From Planctomycetota bacterium (GTDB lineage: Bacteria > Planctomycetota > UBA1135 > GCA-002748355): a stretch of 64,000 nt of DNA. A model generated the notes under the pieces. The model did not search any database. It saw only the letters and a program-made list of their open reading frames with translations, and was not told the DNA's origin. A program made the position numbers and the translations under genes. Below, piece by piece: positions 36,457-45,219 of the stretch. Where the stretch lies: NCBI GenBank assembly GCA_020638795.1, contig JACKHW010000002.1, positions 496,001-560,000 of the forward strand, written 5' to 3'. Within the stretch, counting starts at the first letter, position 1; every line of letters begins with the position of its first letter.

Positions 36457-38151
36457 TCAGAACTTTCGATGCGAACTGCGAGCGATCGACCACAAGAGAC
36501 CGACACCGATCGTGACCGAACACAGGAAGCCGAGGAGGCCGAGGGCCGGCATGCCGAAGATCTTCGGGCCGCTGTCGATCGTCATCGCGATCGCGGTGCC
36601 GACGATCAGCGCGGCGGTGATCATGCCGATCGTCAGACGGTTGGCGCTGCTCGATATCTGATTCCCGAAACGATCCAATCGCTTCATGTCGAGTTCGAGG
36701 TGGACCTCTCCGCGACGCACGCGCGTGAGCAAACGGCGGAGGTCCGTGGGGAGTTGGATCATCAGCGATCGCAGGTCGCGAACGCCGCGGCGCATCAAGC
36801 CGCGTTTGGAGAGTAGGTCGCGTTCGAGCCTGCGTGCCGCCGGTTCGATATGCGTGCTGAGGCGGAATTCGGGGTCGAGTGCTCGACCCAGCCCCTCGAG
36901 CGTTACGAACACCTTGATCAAGACGGAGATGTCTGCTGGCAGGAAGAGCTCGTTCTCGCGCACGATCTCGCTGACATCCATCAGGAGTCTTGCGACATCG
37001 AGGTTGTCGAGTTCGACACCGTGATAGCGATCGATGAACGCGCGAACGTCGGCAGCCAACGCGTCGACGTCCGTCGATGCACCGGGAGCCCACTCGAGGA
37101 GGACATCGACGGCTCGCTCCTCGTCGCGTGCGAGAACACCAGCGAGGAGTTGGACGAGCTGGCGACGCCGTGACTCGGACAAGCGACCGACCTGTCCGAA
37201 ATCGAGGAGTCCGAGTCGACCGTCCTCGAGGAACATCAAGTTCCCGGGATGCGGATCCGCATGGTAGAAGCCGTCGCCGAAGACCATTTGGAGAACGACA
37301 TCGGCGCCGACGTGTGCGACAGCGCGCGAATCGAAGGGTTGGTCGCGATGACGTCCGATGGATTGACTTTCGAGCCACTCGGCGGCGGACAGACCCCTCA
37401 GTCTCGTCATGACGAGCAGTCGCTCGCGCACGAGTGGATCGATCACTTCGGGGAGGACGACTCCGTCCATCGACTCGAGGTTGCGCTGCAACGTCCGGAG
37501 GTTGCGTGCCTCGGTCGCGAAGTCGAGTTCTGCACGCATCGTGCGTGCGAACTCACGTACGACGCGAACCGGACGAAACCGTCGAATCTCGCCGCCTTCG
37601 TCCTCGAGCACGCGCGCGAGGCGCGCCATCAGGCGAAGGTCGGCGAAGATCGTCTTGTCGACGCCCGGTCGACGAATCTTGACCACGAGATCGCTACCGT
37701 CGTGCGCCGTTGCCGCGTGGACTTGTGCGATCGAACCTGCGGCGAGCGGAGTCTCTTCGAATCGCGCGAAGATCGCATTCGGCTTGCCACCCAGGTCCGC
37801 TTCGAGCTGGTCACGCAAGCGTTCGAACGGCACCGGTGTCACGCTTGCATGCAAGCTGCCGAGTTCGGCGGTCCATTCGTGGGGCAACAAATCGTGTCGA
37901 CTTGCGAGGAGCTGTCCGAACTTCACGAACGTCGGCCCGAGCTCCTCGAGCGCCCGTCGAACGCGAGCCGGTGTGGTGGTCGCACTATCGCTTGCGAATG
38001 GCTGCCAGTGGATCTTCGCGCCCGCGCGCTCGAGCAGCGCTCGGATCCCGGAGCGCTCCACGAAATCGCGGAAGCCGTAGCGGACGAGGACCGAGGCAAT
38101 CTCGGACAGCCGCCCGAGATCGCTCACGGCACCGAGAGTCTCGAATAACAT
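36457..38151 (-). CDS. ABC1/UbiB-family atypical kinase
   Basis: A 564-residue protein of the UbiB/AarF/COQ8 family, linked in other bacteria to ubiquinone or other isoprenoid-lipid metabolism. Family motifs are complete: the KxGQ extension (FVKFGQLLASRHDLLP), the Ala-rich loop (AAGSIAQVHAA), the Lys strand (LVVKIRRPG), the catalytic loop (HADPHPGNLMF) and the metal-binding LLDFGQVG. Two hydrophobic C-terminal segments (LTIGMITAALIVGTAIAM and MPALGLLGFLCSVTIGVGL) anchor it in the membrane. It starts at ATG 38151. Confidence 0.92.
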   Translation of the reverse strand: MLFETLGAVSDLGRLSEIASVLVRYGFRDFVERSGIRALLERAGAKIHWQPFASDSATTTPARVRRALEELGPTFVKFGQLLASRHDLLPHEWTAELGSLHASVTPVPFERLRDQLEADLGGKPNAIFARFEETPLAAGSIAQVHAATAHDGSDLVVKIRRPGVDKTIFADLRLMARLARVLEDEGGEIRRFRPVRVVREFARTMRAELDFATEARNLRTLQRNLESMDGVVLPEVIDPLVRERLLVMTRLRGLSAAEWLESQSIGRHRDQPFDSRAVAHVGADVVLQMVFGDGFYHADPHPGNLMFLEDGRLGLLDFGQVGRLSESRRRQLVQLLAGVLARDEERAVDVLLEWAPGASTDVDALAADVRAFIDRYHGVELDNLDVARLLMDVSEIVRENELFLPADISVLIKVFVTLEGLGRALDPEFRLSTHIEPAARRLERDLLSKRGLMRRGVRDLRSLMIQLPTDLRRLLTRVRRGEVHLELDMKRLDRFGNQISSSANRLTIGMITAALIVGTAIAMTIDSGPKIFGMPALGLLGFLCSVTIGVGLLWSIARSSHRKF

Positions 38152-38370
38152 CGAACACTATCAAAGCGCGCTGATGGCACGGGTAGAAGCGCATGCACGA
38201 AGAACAACGCGACACGGACGCTCGACGCGACTCCGAAGAACCACCGCGGAACGCGATCATGATGTCCCGCATGCTCGGAGAGTGCCGTGGGTGGCCTCGT
38301 TGCGCGCGGTTTGAGTCGACTGGCGTCGATTCGCGAGCGTTGGGACGACGAAGGGCGCTGATCCGGTGCA

Positions 38371-39177
38371 TCAGAACCGCAAGACGTGAAAGCCCGGCGT
38401 CCACGGGCCGCGATGCACGATGCGTCCCGCGAAGTCGCGAAACGATTCTCGCAACGGCACGTCCGTGCTGTAGATGACGTACCTCTGCAATGGGGGCAGA
38501 TATCGTGTCGCGGTGGACGTCTTCGCGGACTGTACTCGCGAGCACGTGTACGGCTCGAACGTCGAATCCCCGACGAAGAACGAGTGCGCGCGGTCGGTGA
38601 CGAACTCGTATCGAACCGTCGACAGGTCGAGGTGCCAGATCGAGGATTTCGAAGCGGGCAACTTGAGGTCGATGTCGACATCGAAGACGAGGATCGTCTG
38701 CCTCGGTGTTGCGGCGCGATCGACCAGCTCGAGTTCGATGCGCGCACCTCGCGTGCGCGGACGCGGGAGCACACCTGAGGCGAGTTCTCCGTGTCTCTCG
38801 AGTGTGCACGGAACCGCATCCTCGCCGGGTCCCGAGTCCGTGTCGGATCGCAAGCGGGCAGTCACACGTTCGAGTTCGGGGCCACAACCCGTGATGTGGA
38901 TGCTCAGGGGGGTGGGTTCGACGGCCGAGTCGGGCGCCTCACGGTGCCTCGGGCCTGCGCCCCGTTCGTGGCGATCGGGGGGCGCCCTTCGTTTCGATTG
39001 CGAAACAACCTGCGGCGGTTCTGGCGTCCGTTCCCCGGCCGCCGGACCGACTCCGGTTTCGTCGCGATCGAACGCCACGCCGTCCGCGGGACCGCCCGGG
39101 GACTGCATCGATAGCGCCAGGAGTAGCGCCAGCCCGAGGATGGCGGTGGTCAGCGTGGCGACGAGGATTCTCGGCAT
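38371..39177 (-). CDS. Membrane-anchored protein, unknown function
   Basis: A 268-residue protein from ATG 39177, followed at once by a hydrophobic anchor (ILVATLTTAILGLALLLALSM). The next 80 residues are Pro/Arg/Glu-rich and look disordered. The C-terminal half has beta-type strands (RIELELVDRAA, TILVFDVDIDLKLPASKSS, YEFVTDRAHSFFVGDSTFEPY). I do not recognise a family. It lies 219 bases upstream of the UbiB-family gene on the same strand. Confidence 0.6.
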   Translation of the reverse strand: MPRILVATLTTAILGLALLLALSMQSPGGPADGVAFDRDETGVGPAAGERTPEPPQVVSQSKRRAPPDRHERGAGPRHREAPDSAVEPTPLSIHITGCGPELERVTARLRSDTDSGPGEDAVPCTLERHGELASGVLPRPRTRGARIELELVDRAATPRQTILVFDVDIDLKLPASKSSIWHLDLSTVRYEFVTDRAHSFFVGDSTFEPYTCSRVQSAKTSTATRYLPPLQRYVIYSTDVPLRESFRDFAGRIVHRGPWTPGFHVLRF

Positions 39178-39652
39178 GATGCGTTCGGCGGGCCAGGAGA
39201 GGTTCCCGAAGCCCGGAGGGAGAGTTTCCGCAAACGGCGTTCCGATGACCCGTGCCCCTCGGGCCGGCAGAACCACCCGGCTGTCTTTTTCGTGAGGAGG
39301 CCGTTGTTGACGCGTGCATCCCGCTTCATCCGGTTGCTACACTGTCGCCGGAAGACCCCGAACTCGAATGGCGAGTCGGTGCCTTCCTGCAGTCTGAAAG
39401 AATTCGCGTGCGTACGCGGCGGCGCTCGTCTCGATGGGGTTGGACCTCGAAAGGGAAGGCGCACTCGGTTTCGTCCCTTTGGGCTTTCCGCGGGGTGATC
39501 GAGTTGCCGGGATGTCCCGGCCACCCTGTGCGAAGACATGACCCGGGTGGCCATGGCACCGATCTCGAAGTCCGCAGCCGAAAGGAACGGCAACCTGCAC
39601 GGGGTGTGACAGACAAGACCCGTGAGGCCATGACCCGACGAGGAAAGTAACG
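39178..39652. other. 475-base gap: divergent control region
   Basis: It separates the minus-strand anchored protein from the plus-strand RRM-protein gene. An extended -10-like TGCTACACT lies at 39335-39343 without a matching -35 box. The second half contains several perfect short inverted repeats described as a structured leader. Open frames on both strands here look like by-products of GC-rich sequence. Confidence 0.45.
39450..39624 (+). promoter_or_regulatory. Hairpin-rich leader upstream of the RRM-protein gene
   Basis: Perfect pairs are AAAGGGA 39450-39456 with TCCCTTT 39474-39480; GCCGGG 39506-39511 with CCCGGC 39516-39521; GGCCACCC 39519-39526 with GGGTGGCC 39545-39552; and CACGGG 39598-39603 with CCCGTG 39619-39624. 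The second and third share bases 39519-39521, so only one can form at a time. In high-GC DNA some of this may be chance. Confidence 0.3.
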
Positions 39653-40132
39653 TTGACGACCAGACTTTTTGTAGGAAACCTCTCGTTTCAAACGACAGAA
39701 GAAACCCTCATCAGTGCATTCAGTCAGGACGAGCGCGATGTCCAAAGCGTTTCGATCATGACTGATCGCGAGACCGGCCGTCCGCGCGGCTTCGCCTTCG
39801 TCGAGATGGGTAACGAATCGGACGCTCAGGCTGCCATCGAAGCCCTCGACGGCACCGAACTCGACGGACGCGTTCTGCGCGTCAACGAAGCGCAAGAGCG
39901 CAAGCCGCGCACCGGTGGTGGTGGCGGCGGCGGTGGTCGCGGCTTCGGCGGCGGCGGCGGCGGCGGCGGTGGTGGTGGTCGCGGCTTCGGCGGTGGTGGC
40001 GGCGGTGGCCGCGGCTACGGTGGAGGCGGCGGCGGTGACTACGGCGGAGGCCGACGCGGCGGCGGTGGTCGCGGGCAGGGCGGAGGCGGCGGTGGCCGTC
40101 GTCGCGAGAACGATCGCGGTCGCGATTGGTGA
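39653..40132 (+). CDS. Glycine-rich RRM RNA-binding protein
   Basis: A 159-residue protein starting at TTG 39653, with AGGAAAG upstream; no in-frame ATG precedes the domain. Residues 1-80 are a single RNA-recognition motif with RNP2 (LFVGNL) and RNP1 (RGFAFVEM). Residues 85-159 are almost entirely Gly with Arg, Phe and Tyr (GGRGFGGGGGGGG-type runs), ending in an RRRENDRGRDW tail. This is the layout of bacterial Rbp proteins, which in cyanobacteria are often cold-induced RNA chaperones. The low-complexity tail is of the sort that can drive RNA-dependent condensation (inference). Confidence 0.92.
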   Translation: MTTRLFVGNLSFQTTEETLISAFSQDERDVQSVSIMTDRETGRPRGFAFVEMGNESDAQAAIEALDGTELDGRVLRVNEAQERKPRTGGGGGGGGRGFGGGGGGGGGGGRGFGGGGGGGRGYGGGGGGDYGGGRRGGGGRGQGGGGGGRRRENDRGRDW

Positions 40133-40140
40133 GCCTGCCA

Positions 40141-40173
40141 GGATTCTGACGAGCGGTGGACTCGTCAGAATCC
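40141..40173. terminator. Perfect 13-bp hairpin between convergent genes
   Basis: GGATTCTGACGAG (40141-40153) and CTCGTCAGAATCC (40161-40173) form a perfect stem with a 7-base loop. The right arm includes the stop codon and last codons of the DUF4404 gene. There is no T-run; a bidirectional terminator is the simplest reading. Confidence 0.6.
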
Positions 40174-40464
40174 GATGTTGCGCAGCGACGCTGCCAACGC
40201 TGCCAGTTGCTTGCTGAGCAGTGGATGATCGGCTTCGAAATCCTCCACGAGTGATTCGAGTCGATCGAGCGCTCCGCCTTCACTGGATGCCGCTTCGGCT
40301 GCGTCGGCACTCGGAGGCGCACTCTTGTCGAGCGAATGCGCGATGTCGCGCATCGCTTGCTTCAAGGCGTCCCGATCCTCGCCGTCGATCGATGACGCGG
40401 CTTCGAGCTGATCGTGGAGTTCGGCAAGGGTCTGCCTGAGTGAGCGGATCGGCATGCGTTCCAC
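40165..40464 (-). CDS. DUF4404-family protein
   Basis: A 99-residue acidic helical protein (SLRQTLAELHDQLEAASSID near the start, VEDFEADHPLLSKQLAALA and SLRNIGF at the end). This matches the pattern of DUF4404: an N-terminal coiled-coil, a short Ser/Ala linker and a C-terminal EExHP helix. The function is unknown. It is not obviously coupled to neighbours; the next minus-strand gene ends just 21 bases upstream of its start. Confidence 0.8.
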   Translation of the reverse strand: MERMPIRSLRQTLAELHDQLEAASSIDGEDRDALKQAMRDIAHSLDKSAPPSADAAEAASSEGGALDRLESLVEDFEADHPLLSKQLAALAASLRNIGF

Positions 40465-40485
40465 GATAGCCGATCCGCACGGGAT

Positions 40486-42003
40486 TCAGTGCACGATGCG
40501 GCTGTAGCGGTAGTAGACCTGGAGTGTCAGCACACCGAGCGCGGTCGAATAGACGCGTCCACCGTCGTGGCCCCAAGCGCCGACCGGGTCCCAGGATCCC
40601 TTCGCTGCGCCTTCCCTGCGCTGGGACCTCACGAGTGCGGGCTCGAGACTCTTCTTCCAAATCGACCAGCGCCTGCCACCGACTTGGAAGAGGGCGTAGC
40701 TACCGTAATACCAGTAGTAGAGGTCGATCGAACCGTCGTTCTCGTTCCAGACGGGCGGCTTCTTGACGAGCGTGTCGGCTGCGGCGGCGAGGACCGGATC
40801 GTTCGGGGACTGCCCGAGGAAGATCCGACTCAGGAGACCGACTGCGGTGAGGGCTTCGGTCTTGCTCGATGGGAACTTCTCGGTCATGCCCAGTTCGCGG
40901 GAGCTGCCCTCGCCGCGCTTGGTGTAGCCGCACTGGCCGGTCGATGGATCCGTGACTTCGTCGAACCATGCTTTGCTGTAGGCGAGCGCGTCGGGGTCGA
41001 TACGCAAGCCGAAGTCATGCGCCGACTGTAGGACGAAGACCATCCAGCCAGTGACCGAGGAGTCGTTGCTCCCGTCGCGCGGATAGTAGCGCCACACCGA
41101 ATACGGATTGCGCGAGGAGCAGATGTAATCGACGGCGCGTTGGGCGTAGCGCTCGAGTGTCTTGTACTTGGAGAGTCCGTACGCTTCGACGAGCGTGAGG
41201 GTCGCGATCGCGTGGTTGTAGACGTGGGCACGATGGGAGTCGGGACCGATCGCACCGCTCTCCGCCTGTTGGTCCTTGAGCCAAACGACGGCGCGCTTGA
41301 TCTGGTCTTTGAAGTAGCCACTCCGCAACGTCGAGCCTTCGGCCAAGAACGCCAGAGTCGCGAGACCGGTCAAGCCGACGTCGTGAACGGCGCTGCCGGC
41401 TCCATCGCACCGGTCCTCCGCAGGATCGTGCTTCATGAACTCGTCGGCGTCCCAGTGCCCGTCTTCGTCCTGATGGCGCATGAGCCAATCGAGGCCGTCG
41501 ATGACGTTCTTGTGAGTCGGCAGCCCGCGACCGTGTCCGCCGCCGCCCGGTCCGCGACCGCCGTACTTACTACCGGCATCGCCTCCGATCCCGATGACGT
41601 CATTGAGCGCGGACTCGTCGAACGCGGAGTCTACTTGCGGTTCTTGCTGATCGTCGAAGTCCGCTTCGGCGACCGTTGGTTCGAGTATGGGAGTGTCTTC
41701 GGGGACGACGTCCTCCGGCAGGACGGGTTCGATCTCCTTCTTCTCTTCGATCTCTTCCGGTGGAACGTCCGGTAGCTGCTCGGGCAACTGTGCGTTCATC
41801 GCGAGTGGCGTCGGTTCGACTCTTCGATCGAGCTTGATCTGCCACAGGACCAAGAGGGCGACTGCGTGAATGAGGATCGCGATCGCGAGATAGGGGGCGT
41901 GCCGCAGTTGTTCGGCCATGACGTCCGCGAAGGACTCAGGGTCGTGGACCGAATGCGATGTCGGATGCGGGAGCTTGATCCCGGTCGGGTCGATGGTTGC
42001 CAT
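40486..42003 (-). CDS. Membrane-anchored prenyltransferase/squalene-cyclase-fold protein (copy 1)
   Basis: A 505-residue protein. Residues about 20-60 hold a short cytoplasmic stretch (FADVMAEQLRHAPYL) and one transmembrane helix (AIAILIHAVALLVLWQIKL). A Pro/Glu-rich spacer and a Gly-rich hinge (VIGIGGDAGSKYGGRGPGGG) follow, then an alpha/alpha-toroid of the squalene/prenyltransferase repeat type (GLDWLMRHQDEDGHWDAD, GLTGLATLAFLAEG, YNHAIATLTLVEAYGLS, GSIDLYYWYYGSYAL). The anchor-plus-acidic-spacer plan resembles TonB. The DxDD motif of true cyclases is absent, so a binding or structural role is likelier. It is a tandem paralogue of the next gene. Confidence 0.85.
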   Translation of the reverse strand: MATIDPTGIKLPHPTSHSVHDPESFADVMAEQLRHAPYLAIAILIHAVALLVLWQIKLDRRVEPTPLAMNAQLPEQLPDVPPEEIEEKKEIEPVLPEDVVPEDTPILEPTVAEADFDDQQEPQVDSAFDESALNDVIGIGGDAGSKYGGRGPGGGGHGRGLPTHKNVIDGLDWLMRHQDEDGHWDADEFMKHDPAEDRCDGAGSAVHDVGLTGLATLAFLAEGSTLRSGYFKDQIKRAVVWLKDQQAESGAIGPDSHRAHVYNHAIATLTLVEAYGLSKYKTLERYAQRAVDYICSSRNPYSVWRYYPRDGSNDSSVTGWMVFVLQSAHDFGLRIDPDALAYSKAWFDEVTDPSTGQCGYTKRGEGSSRELGMTEKFPSSKTEALTAVGLLSRIFLGQSPNDPVLAAAADTLVKKPPVWNENDGSIDLYYWYYGSYALFQVGGRRWSIWKKSLEPALVRSQRREGAAKGSWDPVGAWGHDGGRVYSTALGVLTLQVYYRYSRIVH

Positions 42004-42194
42004 GTCGGCGTTCTCCTTGGACAGAGGCGGCCGTCGAACACGTTGGTGCGCGCGTTCGGTCTTCGACGAGCCATGGTGTTGTCAACCCTTGGCAACGGCG
42101 TCGTTCGTACCGAGGTTCACGCTGTGTTGCATCGTGATTCCCGCCACTGCGCACTCCGTCGAGCTCGAGACAGAGCGGCGAAACACAGGACCAA

Positions 42195-42238
42195 AACGCA
42201 ACGCGGGCGAGAGCTCACGCTCTCGCCCGCGTTGCGTT
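42195..42238 (-). terminator. Perfect 20-bp palindromic hairpin downstream of copy 2
   Basis: Bases 42195-42214 are exactly complementary to 42219-42238 around a 4-base loop. On the minus strand the stem is followed by TTTT (partly within the arm) and TTGGTCCTGTG. It lies 46 bases past the stop of the upstream toroid-fold gene, as an intrinsic terminator should. Confidence 0.75.
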
Positions 42239-42283
42239 CGCATCGGCCTCGCGTCGAGTTCGACGCCGGCCATGCTGCTGCGA

Positions 42284-43810
42284 TCAGCGAATCAGTCGGC
42301 TGTAGCGGTAGTAGACCTCGAGGCACAAGACGCCGATCGCCGTCGAGTAGACACGACCACCGTCGTGACCCCAGGCTCCGATCGGATCCCACGAACCCTT
42401 GGCCGAGCCTTCCTTACGCTGCGGCTTGATGAGGGCGGGCTCGAGCGACTTCTTCCAGCCGGTCCAGTGACGACCGCCCATCTGGAACATCGCGTAGCTG
42501 CCGTAGTACCAGTAGTACACGTCGATCGAACCATCGTTCTCGTTCCACACGGGCGGCTTCTTGAGCATCGTGTCGGCGGCGACGTTGAGGATCGGATTGT
42601 CCTGCGGAGTCTGGCCGAGGAAGATGCGGCAGAGGAGGCCGACAGCGGTGAGCGCTTCGGTCTTCTGTGCCGGGAACTTCTCGCCCATGCCGAGTTCACG
42701 CGAGCTGCCTTCGCCGCGCTTCGTGTAACCGCACTGGCCGGTCGACGGATCGGTGACCTCTTCGAACCATGCTTCGCTGTACTTCAACGCGTCCGCGTCG
42801 ACAGTGAGCTTGAAGTCGATCGACGACTTGAGCACGAAGACCATCCAGCCCGTGACCGACGTGTCGTTGGCACCGTCGCGAGCGTAGTAACGCCAGACCT
42901 TGTACGGGTTGCGGAACTTGCAGATGTAGTCGACCGCACGCTGTGCGTAGCGCTTGAGCGTCGTGTACTTCGAGAGGCCGTAGGCTTCGACGAGCGCGAG
43001 CGTCGCGATCGCGTGGTTGTAGATGTGCGCACGGTGCGAATCCGGACCGAGTGCGCCGCTCTCTTCCTGCTGGTCCTTGAGCCAGATGATGCCCTTCTTG
43101 ACGACGTCCTTGTAGGGACCCGCGCGCATCGTCGAGCCGTCGCCGAGGAAGGCGAGCAGAGCGAGACCGGTCAGACCGATGTCGTTGACCGGGTTGCCTT
43201 GTCCATCGCACAGATCGCTCGGTGGGTCGTGCTTCATGAACTCGTCGGCATCCCACTTGCCGTCGTCGTCCTGGTGGTCCTTGAGCCACTCGAGGCCCAT
43301 CTGGATCGCCTGTGCGGTCGGGCGGCCGCCCTTGCCGAGACGCCCACGTCCTCCGCCACGGCCGCCGAATTTGCCGCCGGCACCGCCACCGATCCCGATG
43401 ACGTCGTTGAGGTTGTCGCTCTCGAAGGCGGAGTCGACCATCTGCTCCTCTTCGAACGTGTCGTCAACCGTTTCTTCTTCGGTGACTTCACTGTCTTCGA
43501 TGACGGGCTCGGTCTCGACCGGCTCTTCGATCGGCTCGGGTTCTTCGATCTCCTCTTCTTCTGGCTCTTCGATGACTTCCTGCTGTTGCATGTTCATCGC
43601 GACCGGCTCTGGCTTGTCCTTGTGGACGATCTTGATCTGCCAGAGGATCAGGAGGACGACGGCGTGCACGAGGATCGCGATCCCGAGGTACGGCGCGTGC
43701 TTGAGCTGCTCGGCCATGACGTCCGAGAAGCTCTCTTGGTGCTCCCACGGACGTTCGAGATGCGATTCGACGTGGATTCTTGTCGGATCGAGATGCGGTT
43801 GGTTCACCAT
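42284..43810 (-). CDS. Membrane-anchored prenyltransferase/squalene-cyclase-fold protein (copy 2)
   Basis: A 508-residue protein, co-linear with copy 1 over its whole length and identical at long stretches (DPSTGQCGYTKRGEGSSREL, SWDPxGAWGHDGGRVYST). The anchor helix (GIAILVHAVVLLILWQIKI) is followed by a strongly acidic spacer (runs of Glu and Pro, residues about 75-125) and a Gly-rich hinge (IGIGGGAGGKFGGRGGGRG) before the toroid domain. DGSIDVYYWYYGSYAM is the conserved aromatic blade. The tandem arrangement points to local duplication, with a strong terminator between the copies suggesting separate control. Confidence 0.85.
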   Translation of the reverse strand: MVNQPHLDPTRIHVESHLERPWEHQESFSDVMAEQLKHAPYLGIAILVHAVVLLILWQIKIVHKDKPEPVAMNMQQQEVIEEPEEEEIEEPEPIEEPVETEPVIEDSEVTEEETVDDTFEEEQMVDSAFESDNLNDVIGIGGGAGGKFGGRGGGRGRLGKGGRPTAQAIQMGLEWLKDHQDDDGKWDADEFMKHDPPSDLCDGQGNPVNDIGLTGLALLAFLGDGSTMRAGPYKDVVKKGIIWLKDQQEESGALGPDSHRAHIYNHAIATLALVEAYGLSKYTTLKRYAQRAVDYICKFRNPYKVWRYYARDGANDTSVTGWMVFVLKSSIDFKLTVDADALKYSEAWFEEVTDPSTGQCGYTKRGEGSSRELGMGEKFPAQKTEALTAVGLLCRIFLGQTPQDNPILNVAADTMLKKPPVWNENDGSIDVYYWYYGSYAMFQMGGRHWTGWKKSLEPALIKPQRKEGSAKGSWDPIGAWGHDGGRVYSTAIGVLCLEVYYRYSRLIR

Positions 43811-44028
43811 CGCGGTCGTTCCGGCCGCAGGGCCGGGTCGGGGGTCAGCAAAACCGGAAAAATCCCGGTCCGTGAAGGACTCGTGGACGTCGATCCGGTC
43901 GAACGGGGGCGAGCGAGGACCGGTTCAGAGGAAGTCGCCCGATCTCGAGCATCTCCCTGCTGGTTTCCGGACGGAAAATCCTAGCCAGCGCGACCGGCCC
44001 TGTCGCGGCCGCACCGTCGGAAATCCCG

Positions 44029-45219
44029 TCAGCGACCATAGAGATCCGGCGGCCAGAACTGCGTGCGCCGCTGCTCCTCACTGAAGAGCTGCTCCAGCAG
44101 GGCGTTTTGGCGCTCCTGGGCCAGTTTGGTGCGCATTTCTTGTTGGACCGACTCGTCGGAGAACGGGCGAACCCCGCCGACGGTCCGCGCCCCCAATCGG
44201 AGGAGCCAGATCGAGGAGCCCCGCTCGAGCGGCTCGGACACGTCCCCCCTGGAGCGGCTGGCGGCGAACGCGAAGTCCCGCAGCGCCTCGAGCGTGTTGT
44301 CCCCGGGCTCGATTCCGTCTACCCGGTCGGCGTCGGCGCCCGTCTCCTTCGCGACGGCGTCGAGAGTCGCACCGGCGGCGAGGCGCTCCTTCGCCTTCTG
44401 GACGACCTTTGGGTCGGTCGTCACCGGGAAGCGCAGCAACTCGAGGTCCGCGCTGTCCTTCCGCGTGAAGGCGTCCTTGTGCGCGTCGTAGTACTGCCGG
44501 AGTTCGCGCGGCGAGACGAGCAGTTGGCTCGCGACACGTGCTTCTTTGAGGTGCTCGCTGACCGCGATCTGGCGCCGAAATTCCGATCGAAGCTCGTCGC
44601 GACGACTGTCGTAGGTGGTGCTCCTTTCCTTCAGGCGTTCGAGGTATTGCAGCGCGCCGCCCGCCTCTCGCTCTTCGGCCGCAAGTCGTTCGTCGACGAG
44701 GCGGTTCACGATGGTCTCGACACGCCTCGGGTCGACGCCGAGGGTGTCGACGCTGTCGGCGAGCAGGTGGTCACGGACGCGGAGCCGCACGAGCTTGCGC
44801 TCGATGTCGGCGATTTCGGCCGGTGTGAGGCGGTTGCTCGCACCGTCGCCGGATCGGTTGCGCAGCAACGTGTCGACTTCGAGAGCGAGCGATTCCTGGA
44901 TTTGCGATCGAGTGACGACGTCGGCATTGACGATGGCGAGCACCTCGTCGAAGAGCACCTCGGCCAGCGCCGATGGAGCGTCAGCGGGCCCGGTCGCGGA
45001 GTCGGGAGTCGAGGAGGCCGTGGTCGTGCCCGGATCGGGCGTGTTCTCGCGCGTCGACGGGTCGAGGACCGTCGTCTCGGGAGCGTCAGGAACCGTCGGG
45101 CCACTCGAACACCCCGTCGGCACGAGCGCCTCCAAGACGGCCCAGGTGGCGAGAGCGGCGAGCCGGATGGGCATCGTTGGTCGGTGTGGACGCACCACCC
45201 GCGTTCGGTCACGAGTCAT
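44029..45219 (-). CDS. SurA/PpiC-like peptidyl-prolyl isomerase lipoprotein
   Basis: A 396-residue protein from ATG 45219, which has a strong GGAGG ribosome-binding site inside the mfd 3' end. A lipoprotein signal (ALATWAVLEALVPTGC) and a Pro/Thr/Asp-rich spacer are followed by a SurA-type N-terminal helical domain (FDEVLAIVNADVVTRSQIQESL, in part; RLVDERLAAEEREAGG). Next is a degenerate parvulin domain (LRQYYDAHKDAFTR, then VVQKAKERLAAGATLDAVA) and a C-terminal helix (EQLFSEEQRRTQFW). It is probably an extracytoplasmic chaperone for exported proteins, fitting the many secreted proteins here. It overlaps mfd by 11 bases. Confidence 0.82.
   Translation of the reverse strand: MTRDRTRVVRPHRPTMPIRLAALATWAVLEALVPTGCSSGPTVPDAPETTVLDPSTRENTPDPGTTTASSTPDSATGPADAPSALAEVLFDEVLAIVNADVVTRSQIQESLALEVDTLLRNRSGDGASNRLTPAEIADIERKLVRLRVRDHLLADSVDTLGVDPRRVETIVNRLVDERLAAEEREAGGALQYLERLKERSTTYDSRRDELRSEFRRQIAVSEHLKEARVASQLLVSPRELRQYYDAHKDAFTRKDSADLELLRFPVTTDPKVVQKAKERLAAGATLDAVAKETGADADRVDGIEPGDNTLEALRDFAFAASRSRGDVSEPLERGSSIWLLRLGARTVGGVRPFSDESVQQEMRTKLAQERQNALLEQLFSEEQRRTQFWPPDLYGR

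Noticed and set aside
39335..39343. Extended -10-like TGCTACACT as a promoter for the RRM gene
   Set aside because: The nearest TTGACG is 25 bases upstream, too far for a -35 box; a single -10-like match in GC-rich DNA is weak.
39252..39650. 132-codon plus-strand frame ending just before the RRM-protein start
   Set aside because: Composition is unlike a protein, no domain is visible, and the region is better explained as a leader rich in inverted repeats.
43811..44028. Short inverted repeats (ACCGG/CCGGT, TTTCC/GGAAA) downstream of the SurA-like gene
   Set aside because: Stems of only 5 bp in a GC-rich gap are expected by chance.
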